From: Tsukamurella ocularis
GTDB taxonomy: Bacteria > Actinomycetota > Actinomycetes > Mycobacteriales > Mycobacteriaceae
Assembly: GCF_024807615.1 (NCBI RefSeq)
Contig: NZ_JANUCJ010000001.1
Coordinates: forward strand, 1,120,361-1,184,360
Reading direction: 5' to 3'
Length of the DNA: 64,000 bases
Shown here one piece after another: positions 8,912 to 17,093 of the stretch (its first letter is position 1; each line of letters starts with the position of its first letter). Position numbers and translations under genes: made by a program. The notes under the pieces were generated by a model that was not told the DNA's origin, did no database searches, and saw nothing but the letters and a program-made list of their open reading frames with translations.

Positions 8912-9928
8912 TCATCGCCGGCGCATCGACGCGTCGATCGCGCCCCCGGACTGCAGGTCCTTGAGGACGGCGAGCCGGGTGAAGTCGTCGTGGAAGGCGC
9001 GCTCGGTGAGCCCGTACTCGGTGTAGGCCTTGTGCAGCTCGGCTGCGCCGTCCGCCACCGCCCACTGCGCCTCGAAGCCGAGTTCGTCGCGGGCACGGGA
9101 GAAGTCGACGCGGTACGAGCGGGGGTCGTTGCCGGCCTCGCCGGTGATCCGGACCGTGGCTGCGGGCACCACGTCGACCACGGCCTGCGCGATCTCGGAG
9201 ACGGTCACGTTGTTGCGCTCGGTCCCGATGTTGTAGGCGCGCGCCGAGATCGTCTCCTTCGGCGCGGTGAGGCACGTGGCGAAGGCGCGGGCGATGTCCT
9301 GCGCGTGCACCAGCGGGCGCCACGGCGTCCCGTCGGAGAGCACCAGCACCTCGCCGGTGAGCACCGCGTAGCCCATCAGGTTGTTCAGCACGATGTCGGC
9401 GCGCAGCCGCGGCGAGAAGCCGAAGGCCGTGGCGTTGCGCAGGAAGACGGGGGTGAAGTCGGCGTCCGCCAGGGCCGCGGCGTCGTCCTCGACCCGCACC
9501 TTGCTGATCGCGTACGGCGTGATCGGGTTGAGCGGGGCCTCCTCGTCGACGAGGCCGTCGCCCGCGGCGCCGTACACGGAACACGTGGAGGCGTAGAGGA
9601 ACCGGGACACTCCCGCGTCCTTGGCCAGCCGCGCGAGCCGGCTCGACGCGGCGTGATTGATGTCGTAGGTGATCTCGGGTGCCAGCGAGCCCAGGGGATC
9701 GTTGGAGAGGGCCGCGAGGTGGATCACCGCATCGAAACCCTGCAACTCGTCGACGGTCACGTCGCGCAGGTCGGTGGTGATCGTGAGCGGGTCAGCCACC
9801 GCGGGCCCGAGGACGCGGTCGGCGAAGAGCCCGGAGTCGAGGCCGGTGACCTCGTGGCCCTCCGCGCGCAGGATCGGTGCCATCACCGTTCCCAGGTATC
9901 CCTGGCTGCCCGTGAGCAGGACCTTCAT
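8912..9928 (-). CDS. NAD-dependent epimerase/dehydratase (extended SDR)
   Basis: A 338-residue extended SDR acting on a nucleotide sugar. The Rossmann motif GSQGYLG is at residues 7-13 (a TGxxGxxG variant), followed by HLAALSNDPLG, STCSVYG and the catalytic YAISK. The SDGTPWRPLVHAQDIARAF segment is typical of sugar-nucleotide epimerases and reductases. ATG at 9928 is chosen because it overlaps the stop of the deacetylase gene (ATGA); a longer frame to 9994 lacks support. Last gene of a four-gene leftward operon. Whether it epimerises or reduces the 4-keto intermediate cannot be read from sequence. Confidence 0.85.
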   Translation of the reverse strand: MKVLLTGSQGYLGTVMAPILRAEGHEVTGLDSGLFADRVLGPAVADPLTITTDLRDVTVDELQGFDAVIHLAALSNDPLGSLAPEITYDINHAASSRLARLAKDAGVSRFLYASTCSVYGAAGDGLVDEEAPLNPITPYAISKVRVEDDAAALADADFTPVFLRNATAFGFSPRLRADIVLNNLMGYAVLTGEVLVLSDGTPWRPLVHAQDIARAFATCLTAPKETISARAYNIGTERNNVTVSEIAQAVVDVVPAATVRITGEAGNDPRSYRVDFSRARDELGFEAQWAVADGAAELHKAYTEYGLTERAFHDDFTRLAVLKDLQSGGAIDASMRRR

Positions 9929-10578
9929 CGATTGCCTCCGAGTTCTACGATCGCTTTTTCCAGCATGAAACCCTCGGCGTAGGTCGCGCGACATTGGATG
10001 CCGCGCAGGCGCGCCAGGCCGAGGAAGGACTCATCGTCGAACCAGTCGTGGGAGACCTGCGAGGGATAGTGCTCCGTGAGCAGCCGCGCCTTCGCCATCG
10101 CGGCGTACGCTGAGAGCGGGTTGAAGACGGTGGGCCGCGGGGTATCGGTCTCCCACTTGAGGATCTCGTAGCCGAGGATCAGGTGGTCCCGGAACTCCTG
10201 GGGCACCAGCTCCGCGAGCTGGCGGTGGTCCTGGTGCGCGTCGCCCCGGTGGGGCGCGAAGACGATGTCGGGCGACGCCGATCGTTTGAACTGCGCCAGT
10301 AGGGATTTCTCGCGCTGCCAGTGCGCGGGCGCGCGCCCGTCGGGCACGTCCTGCACGGTGATGTGCAGTTCCGCCTCGGGCGCGAAGGCGGCGAGTGCCG
10401 CCCGTTCCTCCGCCTCCCGTGGGGTGCCCGCCCCGCTGGCCACGAAGACCCTTACGCGCAGACCGGGATTGGCCTCCGCCAACTGGAGCAGGGTACCGCC
10501 CATGCCGATCGCGATGTCGTCGCAGTGCGCGCCGAGGACCGCGATCTCCGAGATCCGTCCGGCGGAGAGACCGATCAT
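9925..10578 (-). CDS. PIG-L family deacetylase
   Basis: A 217-residue zinc-dependent deacetylase of the LmbE/PIG-L family. The signature AVLGAHCDDIAIGMGGTL near residue 14 holds the first metal ligands (HxDD form), and HRGDAHQDH near 115 holds the third His. Family members remove acetyl from GlcNAc-type groups, as in mycothiol or glycan synthesis. Placed between a sugar nucleotidyltransferase and an epimerase with 4-base overlaps on both sides, it probably deacetylates an N-acetylated sugar precursor. It is unlikely to be MshB, which is longer and normally stands alone. Confidence 0.85.
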   Translation of the reverse strand: MIGLSAGRISEIAVLGAHCDDIAIGMGGTLLQLAEANPGLRVRVFVASGAGTPREAEERAALAAFAPEAELHITVQDVPDGRAPAHWQREKSLLAQFKRSASPDIVFAPHRGDAHQDHRQLAELVPQEFRDHLILGYEILKWETDTPRPTVFNPLSAYAAMAKARLLTEHYPSQVSHDWFDDESFLGLARLRGIQCRATYAEGFMLEKAIVELGGNR

Positions 10579-11357
10579 CCGACCTGGTCCTTCCACACCA
10601 TCCAGGGGCGGTCGCCGCGGGCGTAACCGGCGTCCAGATCGGCCCGTTCCTTGAACGTGTCGGCGGGCTTCCAGAAGCCGCGGTGCTTGTAGCCCAAGAG
10701 CTTCCCCTCCTTGGCCAGCGCGGTACACGAGTCCGCCACCAGGTCGCCGCCGGGCGGCAGGTGGTCGAAGACCTCCTGGGTCAGCACGAAGTAGCCGCCG
10801 TTCTCCCAGATCGGGAACTCGGAGACCGGGGTGATGCCGGTGACCTTGTCGTCGCCATCGACGTCCACGCAATGGAACGAGGACTGGGGCGGCACGAGCA
10901 GCATCGACGCGGCGGAGCCGGTCGCCCTGACCTGGTCGATGATGGTGTTCATCGGGGCGTCGCTGAGCACGTCGGCGTAGTTGGCGAGGAAGTACTCGTC
11001 ACCGTCCAGGTAGGGCCGTGCTCGCCGGAGGCGTTCGCCGATGGCCGATTCCAGGCCGGTGTCGACGAAGGTGATCGTCCAGTCCCGCATGTCGGCGCCG
11101 AGCAGCTCCACCTCGCCGCCGCGGATCACGAAGTCGTTCGACTCGGTCTCACGGTAGTTGAGGAAGTAGTTCTTGATGTGCTGCGCGCCGTAGCCCAGGC
11201 ACAGCACGAACTCGGTGTGGCCGAAGTGGGCGTAGTACCGCATCACGTGCCAGATCAGTGGCCGTGGGCCCACGAGCTGCATGGGCTTGGGCACCATATC
11301 GTCTGCAGTGTTGCGCATGCGCATGCCGTAGCCGCCGCAGAACAGGACAACCTTCAT
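10575..11357 (-). CDS. Sugar-1-phosphate nucleotidyltransferase, glucose-1-phosphate cytidylyltransferase-like
   Basis: A 260-residue nucleotidyltransferase that would charge a sugar-1-phosphate with CTP or dTTP. The N-terminal CGGYGMRMR loop replaces the usual GGxGTRL, followed by PKPMQLVGPRPLIWHVMRYY. FVLCLGYG, NFVIRGGEVELL-like and DEYFLANYADVLSD segments match the RfbF branch that opens CDP-hexose pathways. The gene lies 3 bases downstream of the C-methyltransferase and overlaps the deacetylase gene. No 4,6-dehydratase gene is visible in the window, so this enzyme's product must be processed by an enzyme encoded elsewhere. Confidence 0.8.
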   Translation of the reverse strand: MKVVLFCGGYGMRMRNTADDMVPKPMQLVGPRPLIWHVMRYYAHFGHTEFVLCLGYGAQHIKNYFLNYRETESNDFVIRGGEVELLGADMRDWTITFVDTGLESAIGERLRRARPYLDGDEYFLANYADVLSDAPMNTIIDQVRATGSAASMLLVPPQSSFHCVDVDGDDKVTGITPVSEFPIWENGGYFVLTQEVFDHLPPGGDLVADSCTALAKEGKLLGYKHRGFWKPADTFKERADLDAGYARGDRPWMVWKDQVG

Positions 11358-11360
11358 CGC

Positions 11361-12608
11361 TCAGACCTCCGTGGTGACGGCGACCGGCCGCGCGGCGTGC
11401 AACTGGGGCATGGGGTAGACCACCTCGGTGCCCTGGTCGATCAGAGGGCGCAGCTGCTCGGTGATCTCGGTCTCGAGGTTCCACGGCAACACGACGACCA
11501 CGTCCGGCCGGTCGGCGTCAAGCCGCTCGGGCTCGTGGATGGGGATGCGCGTGCCGGGGGTGAACCGGCCGTGCTTGTAGGGGTTGCGGTCCACCGTGTA
11601 TTCGAGTAGGTCGGGCCGGATGCCGCAGTAGTTGAGCAGCGTGTTGCCCTTGCCGGGGGCGCCGTAGCCGGCCACCCGCCTGCCGGCGGCGCGGCAGTCG
11701 AGCAGGAAGCGGAGCAGGTCCTGGCGGGCGCGGTCGGCCTGCGCCTGCATGCCGGTGTAGCCGGCGATCGTGTGCAGTCCAGCCTCCTCCTCGATTCGCA
11801 GCACCTCGCGGACCCGGTCCGACGGTGCCTGCGCGACCCCGTCGGGCCGCGCCCAGACGCGGATGGAGCCGCCGTGGGTGGAGATGGTCTCGACGTCGAC
11901 CACCGTGAGGCCAGCCGTCGCGAGCGCGCGCTGGGCGGTCAGGACCGTGTAGTACTGGAAGTGCTCGTGGTAGATCGTGTCGAACTGGCCCTCGGCGACG
12001 AGCGCGAGCGCGTGATGCACCTCGATGCTCAGCCAGCCGTCGTCCGCGAGCAGGCCACGCAGGCCCTGGGTGAAACCCAGCAGGTCGGGGATGTGCGCGT
12101 AGACGTTGTTCGCGACCACCAGATCGGCGGGACCGTGCTCGGCGCGGACCTGCGCGGCGGTCTCCGGGCCGAGGAAGGCGGTCACCGTCGGGACGCCCTT
12201 GTCGCGGGCGGCCTGCCCGACGTTGACCGAGGGCTCGATGCCGAGGCAGGGCACGCCGGCAGCGACCGCGTGCTGCAACAGGTATCCGTCGTTGCTCGCG
12301 ACCTCGACGATGAGGCCGTTATCGTCCAGTTCGAGGCGGCGGATCGAGTCGTCGACGAAGCGGCGTGCGTGGTCGACCCAACTCGCCGAGAACGAGGAGA
12401 AGTACGCGTACTCCGAGAAGGTTTCCTCGGGGAGGATCAGCGCGGGGATCTGGAGGAGCAGGCACTCCTCGCAGATCCGGAGGTGCAGGGGGTAGGTGGG
12501 CTCGGGCCCGTCCAGTTCCGCTGTCGTGAGGAACATTTCACAAGGTGGTGTGGCACCGAGGTCGACCACGCTCCGCAGCTGTGACGACCCGCACAGTCGG
12601 CATTTCAT
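11361..12608 (-). CDS. NDP-hexose C-methyltransferase
   Basis: A 415-residue methyltransferase of the TylC3/EvaC type. N-terminal zinc-binding cysteines (CRLCG and CEECLLLQ), a central SAM fold with VEVASNDGYLLQHAVAAGVPCLGIEPS, and a C-terminal Rossmann-like part with GYGAPGKGNTLLNYC and the KHGRFTPGTRIPIHEPE ending are all clear. It would place a methyl branch on C-3 of a 4-keto-6-deoxy-sugar nucleotide. First gene of the operon running to 8912. A GGAAG box sits seven bases before the ATG. Together with the second methyltransferase at 7234 it suggests either two branched sugars or one doubly methylated sugar. Confidence 0.88.
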   Translation of the reverse strand: MKCRLCGSSQLRSVVDLGATPPCEMFLTTAELDGPEPTYPLHLRICEECLLLQIPALILPEETFSEYAYFSSFSASWVDHARRFVDDSIRRLELDDNGLIVEVASNDGYLLQHAVAAGVPCLGIEPSVNVGQAARDKGVPTVTAFLGPETAAQVRAEHGPADLVVANNVYAHIPDLLGFTQGLRGLLADDGWLSIEVHHALALVAEGQFDTIYHEHFQYYTVLTAQRALATAGLTVVDVETISTHGGSIRVWARPDGVAQAPSDRVREVLRIEEEAGLHTIAGYTGMQAQADRARQDLLRFLLDCRAAGRRVAGYGAPGKGNTLLNYCGIRPDLLEYTVDRNPYKHGRFTPGTRIPIHEPERLDADRPDVVVVLPWNLETEITEQLRPLIDQGTEVVYPMPQLHAARPVAVTTEV

Positions 12609-13047
12609 GATGACTTCCGTAACTCTCGGGGGCGCTTCGGTGATTGAGCATAGCGCTCACATCTTTTCTGGTTGCAAACGGTCAATACAGCTTGCGATTG
12701 CAATGTCGACCGTCTACGGTAGCAACCGACAGTCGCTCGCGTCCGCCGCGCGAGGCTCTCGGAAGTGAGGGAGTGTTTGCGAGTCGGATCGAGATCGGAC
12801 GGTGAGAGTAAGGCCTGTGAACTGTATGAACGGTGTTTCACGCGCTACGCTCCGCGACGGTCTCGAGGGATGGCCCTAGGCGTCGTCACGGCTCCGAGGT
12901 GCAGCGAAGCGCCTGAGGGGCGAGATGCATGAGACGAGGCTCACCAGATTGAGAATTCGCAACTGCAATATGTAGATTGGCGATTCTGATCCGGGCGAAA
13001 CGTCGCAGTCCGCGTCCGTCGCGGTGAATGGATGTGAGGAGCGGGAT
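12609..13047. promoter_or_regulatory. Divergent control region of the polysaccharide locus
   Basis: The largest non-coding gap in the window (439 bases), clearly richer in A+T than its flanks. TTGAGA at 12949-12954 and TAGATT at 12973-12978, spaced by 18 bases, form a reasonable rightward promoter for the transferase at 13048, with a leader of about 60 bases. TTGCAA-like elements recur at about 12673-12705, with GTTGC and GCAAC as outer arms. I see no credible protein in this stretch. Confidence 0.45.
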
Positions 13048-14589
13048 ATGTCGATCGACACCTGGGCAGCGACCTCTGTCGCCCCGGCGGAGCCCTTGCC
13101 CGTCACCGTGATCGCGGCTGAGCCCGTCCGGACTCCCGCCGGCGAGGCGCCGGCCCTCGAGGTCGCCCGCCAGCGGCTGCCGGCGCGCGCCGTCGCTGGG
13201 GCGCACCGGAACCGTCTCGCCCGCCGGATCGTCGTTGCGGACGCCGTCGTGGCGACCGTCGCCTCGGTGGCGGGATGTGTCGTCGGCTACGCCGAGGGCG
13301 ACAGCGTTCCCGAATTGGCGGCCCTCGTGATCGGAGTGAACCTGTTCTGGTTCCTCCGTCTCTGGCGCTCCCGGCCGATGGTCGTACCCCTCCTCCAGCT
13401 GGGTTCGCCCGAACTGCGTCGCGTGCTCGTCACCGCCCAGCTCGTCTATGGCCCGCTGATTCTCGTCGAGTTGCTCTTCCCCCAGATGCTTCCGCACGCG
13501 CTGTTCATCGCCTCGGCACCCGTCGCCCTGGCCGGCGCGCTCCTCGTTCGCGTCCGATTCCGGGGCCGCGCGGCCGCCGTGGCGCCGGTGCCTACCCTGG
13601 TGGTCGGCGGTTTCGCCTCGGCTACCGCGTCGGCTCGGAGCCTGCTCCAGGCGGACACCGCGGGCGTGGAGGTCGTGGGCGTGTGCCTCCCCGCGAACGA
13701 TGCCGTCGTGGTCGACGCGATCGAGCTCTCCGGCAGGCGGATCCCCGTCGTGGGTACCGACCGCACGGTGATCGAGTCGGTGCGCGAGACCGGCGCGGCG
13801 ATGGTGGTGCTCACCGCCACGGACTCGCTCGGACCCGATGACATCCGCGAGCTGATGTGGCAGCTCGCCGCGGAGGGCGTCGAACTGGTGGTCACGGCAG
13901 GCCTGCCGGATGTCGCGCGTGCCCGCCTCGTGAGCGGCTCCGTCGGGCGTACCCCGATGACGTACGTCGTCGCGCCGCAGCCCACGCGCTCCTACGGCCT
14001 CGGCAAGCGCCTCCTCGACCTCACGGTCGCCGGCGCCGGTGTCCTCGCCGCGGCGCCCGTGATGCTCGTGATCGCCGCCGCGGTCAAGGCGGACAGTCGT
14101 GGTCCCGTCCTCTACCGCGCCCAGCGCGTCGGCGCGGGCGGAGAGTTGTTCGACATGATCAAGTTCCGCAGCATGTACGTCGATGCTGATGTCCGGCGCG
14201 ACGTCTTGGCGGACGAGAACATGGGCGCCGGCCCGCTGTTCAAGGTCAAGGACGATCCGCGTGTCACCAGGGTGGGCCGGTTCATCCGCCGGTACAGCCT
14301 CGACGAGCTGCCGCAGTTCTTCAACGTGCTCGGCGGGTCGATGTCCGTGGTCGGACCGCGCCCGGCGCTCGCACACGAAGTCGAGCAGTACCCGCCGGCC
14401 ATGCTGCGCCGGATGCTGGTCAAGCCCGGCGTCACCGGTGCTTGGCAGGTCAGCGGCCGGTCGAATCTCAGTTGGGACGAGTCGATCCGGCTGGATGTGG
14501 GCTACGTCGAGAACTGGTCGCTAGGGCGGGACGTCGGCATCATCGCGCGGACCGTGCGGACGGTGCTCGCGTCCGACGGCGCGTACTGA
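13048..14589 (+). CDS. Polyprenyl glycosylphosphotransferase (initiating sugar transferase)
   Basis: A 513-residue membrane enzyme that would transfer a sugar phosphate to undecaprenyl- or decaprenyl-phosphate and so begin repeat-unit synthesis. The N-terminal half has four hydrophobic helices and a CoA-binding-like Rossmann domain (VVGVCLPAND...). The C-terminal catalytic domain has KRLLDLTVAGAGVLAAAPVM (re-entrant helix), YRAQRVGAGGELFDMIKFRSM, RFIRRYSLDELPQFFNVL, MSVVGPRPALAHE and VKPGVTGAWQVSGRSNLSW. ATG at 13048 has AGGAG six bases upstream and is preferred over the GTG at 13024. The gene stands alone behind the long control region, opposite the sugar-nucleotide operon. Confidence 0.92.
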   Translation: MSIDTWAATSVAPAEPLPVTVIAAEPVRTPAGEAPALEVARQRLPARAVAGAHRNRLARRIVVADAVVATVASVAGCVVGYAEGDSVPELAALVIGVNLFWFLRLWRSRPMVVPLLQLGSPELRRVLVTAQLVYGPLILVELLFPQMLPHALFIASAPVALAGALLVRVRFRGRAAAVAPVPTLVVGGFASATASARSLLQADTAGVEVVGVCLPANDAVVVDAIELSGRRIPVVGTDRTVIESVRETGAAMVVLTATDSLGPDDIRELMWQLAAEGVELVVTAGLPDVARARLVSGSVGRTPMTYVVAPQPTRSYGLGKRLLDLTVAGAGVLAAAPVMLVIAAAVKADSRGPVLYRAQRVGAGGELFDMIKFRSMYVDADVRRDVLADENMGAGPLFKVKDDPRVTRVGRFIRRYSLDELPQFFNVLGGSMSVVGPRPALAHEVEQYPPAMLRRMLVKPGVTGAWQVSGRSNLSWDESIRLDVGYVENWSLGRDVGIIARTVRTVLASDGAY

Positions 14590-14609
14590 CGGGACGTATC
14601 GTCGTCGGA

Positions 14610-15023
14610 GTGCAGGAGATCCCTCCCCCTCCGACGGTGCCCGACGGTGTACGGCTGCCCACCGACCGCCGCACTCTGGCGTGCGTCGCGCTCGGCGGCG
14701 CTCTCGCCGCCGTGGCCGCGAGTCGGCTCTCGTCCGCGCCCACGTGGCGAGCGCTGGAGTTCGACGTCCGGATCGCGGGACTCGCGGTGCTCTCGCTCCT
14801 GACCGGGTTGCTATTCGCTCTCCGCGACGTGATCGGCGACCGCTGGTTCGCCTTCCTCGTCTTCGGGGTTCTGGCGGGCTTCGGCTCGGTGGGCGTCTAC
14901 GGCCTGGTTTCCCTGCTCGCCATGCCCCCGTCGGCAGGGGTGCGCTTCCTCTTCGCGGCCCCCGTCGTCGCAGCTCTGGGGATCGCGGCGGGGCGGGCGA
15001 CCGTGCGGAGGATGCGGCGATGA
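14610..15023 (+). CDS. Small membrane protein, degenerate FluC/CrcB-like (first of a pair)
   Basis: A 137-residue protein with four predicted membrane helices after a Pro-rich cytoplasmic N-terminus. Helix 1 (TLACVALGGALAAVAASRL) resembles the FluC start GGxxGAxxRY. The later FGVLAGFGSVGVYGLVSLL aligns with GxxGgfTTFStf. The Asn of GTLxVNxxG and the TTFS residues are absent, so fluoride conduction is doubtful. It overlaps the next small membrane gene by 4 bases, the arrangement of heterodimeric crcB1-crcB2 pairs. GTG at 14610 lacks a strong ribosome site. The call rests on size, topology, pairing and partial motif fit; an unrelated membrane pair is possible. Confidence 0.45.
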   Translation: MQEIPPPPTVPDGVRLPTDRRTLACVALGGALAAVAASRLSSAPTWRALEFDVRIAGLAVLSLLTGLLFALRDVIGDRWFAFLVFGVLAGFGSVGVYGLVSLLAMPPSAGVRFLFAAPVVAALGIAAGRATVRRMRR

Positions 15024-15379
15024 CGCTGCTCGTCGCGCTCGCCGGCGCGATCGGGTCGGTGCTCGGCTACCGGCTCCTTGCGCGCGGGCCCCGTTGGACG
15101 CGGATGCTGTGCGTCACCATCGCGGTCTCGGTCGTGCTGGGCGGCACCGCGCGCTTGGTGCGTATCGTCGGCGACACGGGTTTCGCCGCGCTGCCCGTCG
15201 CGCTGTTCGGTCCGATCGTCACCTTCCTGGGGATCGGTTGGTGGCTCACCGAGGCGCCGCGCCGCGACGCCTGGCGGGCCGCCCTCGTGGTGGGCGGCGG
15301 CGTCGCCGCGGCGATCCTCGGCTACCTCTCGATCGACCTCATGGGCCTGGCCTACATCAAATTCCCGCGGTTCGGCTGA
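15020..15379 (+). CDS. Small membrane protein, degenerate FluC/CrcB-like (second of a pair)
   Basis: A 119-residue protein with four membrane helices. LLVALAGAIGSVLGYRLL at the start matches the glycine spacing of the FluC N-terminus, and FGPIVTFLGIGWWL occupies the position of the channel's TTFS break, where only TF remains. It overlaps the preceding stop (ATGA), so the two products are probably made in equal amounts and may form a heterodimer. The 3' end overlaps the convergent PLP-enzyme gene by 23 bases. Function in fluoride export is inference only, since the pore-lining Asn and Phe residues are not evident. Confidence 0.45.
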   Translation: MTLLVALAGAIGSVLGYRLLARGPRWTRMLCVTIAVSVVLGGTARLVRIVGDTGFAALPVALFGPIVTFLGIGWWLTEAPRRDAWRAALVVGGGVAAAILGYLSIDLMGLAYIKFPRFG

Positions 15380-16421
15380 GCTCCTCGGCGACGAGGGCGG
15401 CGAAGCCGCGGACGTCGTCCGCCGTGGTGTCCCACGCGCACATCCAGCGGACCTCGCCGCGGATCTCGTCCCAGAAGTAGAACGGCACCCGCTCCATGAG
15501 CGCCTCGGCGGCGGCGTGCGGGAGCTCGGCGAAGACGGCGTTGGATTGCACCGGCTGGGTGATCGTCACCCCGTCGATCCCGCCGGTCAGGTCGGCGAGG
15601 AGCCGCGCCATCGCGTTCGCGTGCCCGGCGACGCGCAGGTACCGGTCGCCCGAGAAGAGGGCGAGGAACTGCGCGGCCAGGAAGCGCTGCTTCGAGGCGA
15701 GCTGCATCGACAGCTTGCGCACGTACTCGATCCCGGGCGCGGTGGCCGCGTCGAGCACGACCACTAGCTCCGCGCCGAGCAGGCCGCTCTTGGTTCCGCC
15801 GACGCTCACGATGTCGGCGCCGACGTCGGTGGTGATCGCGCGTAGGTCCGTGCCGAGGCTCGCCGCGGCGTTGGCGAGGCGCGAGCCGTCGATGTGCAGC
15901 AGCCAGCCGCGTTCGTGGGCGTACGCGGCCAGGGACCGCAGCTCGTCCGGGGTGTAGACGGTTCCGAGTTCGGTGGACTGCGCCACGGAGAGCACGCGCG
16001 GCTGCGCCCAGTGCACGTCGCCCGCGCGGTCGGGTACGGCGGCGGTGATCGCCTCGGGGGTCAGCTTGCCCTCGATGGTGGGCACGACGAAGAGCTTGAG
16101 CCCGGCGAGCTTCTCCGGGGCGCCGCCCTCGTCGACGTGGATGTGGCCGGTATCGGCGCAGACCACCGCGGACCAGCGGTCGGAGACGGCCGACAGGGCG
16201 ACGACGTTGGCGCCGGTGCCATTGAAGACGGGGAAGGCCCGCGCCCCGTCGCCGAAGATCTCGACGATCCGCTCCCCGAGCGCCGCGGTGTAGTCGTCGG
16301 CGCCGTAGGCGCCCTGGTGCCCGAGGTTGGCCTCGGCGATCGCCTCCAGCACCTCCGGTAGTACGCCGGCATAGTTGTCGCTCGCGAATCCGCGCTTGGC
16401 GGGATCGTGCAGGCGAGTCAT
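15357..16421 (-). CDS. Threonine-aldolase-like PLP lyase
   Basis: A 354-residue fold-type I PLP enzyme of the beta-eliminating lyase family (low-specificity L-threonine aldolase group). Visible are GYGADDYTAALG near the N-terminus, VFNGTGANVVAL for phosphate binding, WLLHIDGSRLANAAASLG with the pyridine-binding Asp, and VSVGGTKSGLLGAELVV with the PLP Lys. Typical members cleave beta-hydroxy amino acids to glycine and an aldehyde. GGAGGTG lies six bases before the ATG. The gene is the last of an operon with an SDR and a DUF6421 protein, so its real substrate may be a specialised amino acid. Confidence 0.8.
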   Translation of the reverse strand: MTRLHDPAKRGFASDNYAGVLPEVLEAIAEANLGHQGAYGADDYTAALGERIVEIFGDGARAFPVFNGTGANVVALSAVSDRWSAVVCADTGHIHVDEGGAPEKLAGLKLFVVPTIEGKLTPEAITAAVPDRAGDVHWAQPRVLSVAQSTELGTVYTPDELRSLAAYAHERGWLLHIDGSRLANAAASLGTDLRAITTDVGADIVSVGGTKSGLLGAELVVVLDAATAPGIEYVRKLSMQLASKQRFLAAQFLALFSGDRYLRVAGHANAMARLLADLTGGIDGVTITQPVQSNAVFAELPHAAAEALMERVPFYFWDEIRGEVRWMCAWDTTADDVRGFAALVAEELSRTAGI

Positions 16422-17093
16422 GCGGTCACCTCCGGTACCAGGGTGTCGACGGTGCCGTTGAGCTCGGCCGCGGGCGCGTCCCACAGCGCGACGAGACGGT
16501 CGGCCACGTCACCGATGGGCGTCGGCCTTCATCTGCGGCGTGAGTAGCGCCAGCACTCGCAGGACCGTCGCGGCCGCACCGGTGCCGGCGAAGCCGTCGG
16601 CGAGCGCGAGTGTCCACGCCTCGGCGGCCGCCTTGGCGGAGGCGTACATCGCGTTCTTTGCGGTCGGCTTCGCCACGGAGACCGAGGAGATCACCGCGAC
16701 CCGAGCGTCTTCGCTTGCGGCGAGTGCCGGGAACAGGGGCTGCGAGACGTTCTGCAGACTGCGGATCAGGCCTGTCTCGAGGAAGTCCCAGTCAGCGGGG
16801 TCGGCCTCGTCGATCGGCGTGCCGCCGCGCCAGCCGCCCACCAGGTGCAGAAGGCCGTCGGCGCCCTCGTGCTCAGCGACGATGCGCTCGACGGCCGTGG
16901 CTGTGGCCGCCCGGTCGGACAGGTCCGCGCGGTAGGCGCTGACGCCCTCGAGGTTCGCGATCTCCTCCGCGGGCGCGCCGCGCGTGATCACCGCGGCCTT
17001 CGCCCCGGCGGCGACCAGTCGCCGAACCACCTCCTGCCCCAGTGCCCCGTTCGCGCCCGTCACTACGACGGTGCGCCCCGCCACTCCGCTCAT
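16418..17093 (-). pseudogene. Short-chain dehydrogenase with apparent frameshift near its C-terminus
   Basis: An SDR whose frame runs from ATG 17093 to a TGA at 16509-16511 (194 residues). TGANGALGQEVV (cofactor loop) at residues 12-23, HLVGGW, ISSVSVAKP and YASAK (catalytic Tyr/Lys) are intact. Just before the stop, a C-run (GGGC at 16517-16520 on the plus strand) has one base too many. Skipping it continues the protein as IGDVADRLVALWD... for about 30 more residues, typical of an SDR C-terminus, ending in a TGA at 16418-16420 that overlaps the next start by 4 bases like the other junctions here. This may be a recent mutation, a sequencing error, or a working truncated enzyme. Confidence 0.65.

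Noticed and set aside
12609-13047. Possible small genes in the large control region
   Set aside because: Candidate frames have no ribosome site, no codon bias and no familiar pattern.
13024-13047. Earlier GTG start for the initiating transferase
   Set aside because: The ATG at 13048 has AGGAG at ideal spacing; the extra eight residues look like a translated leader.
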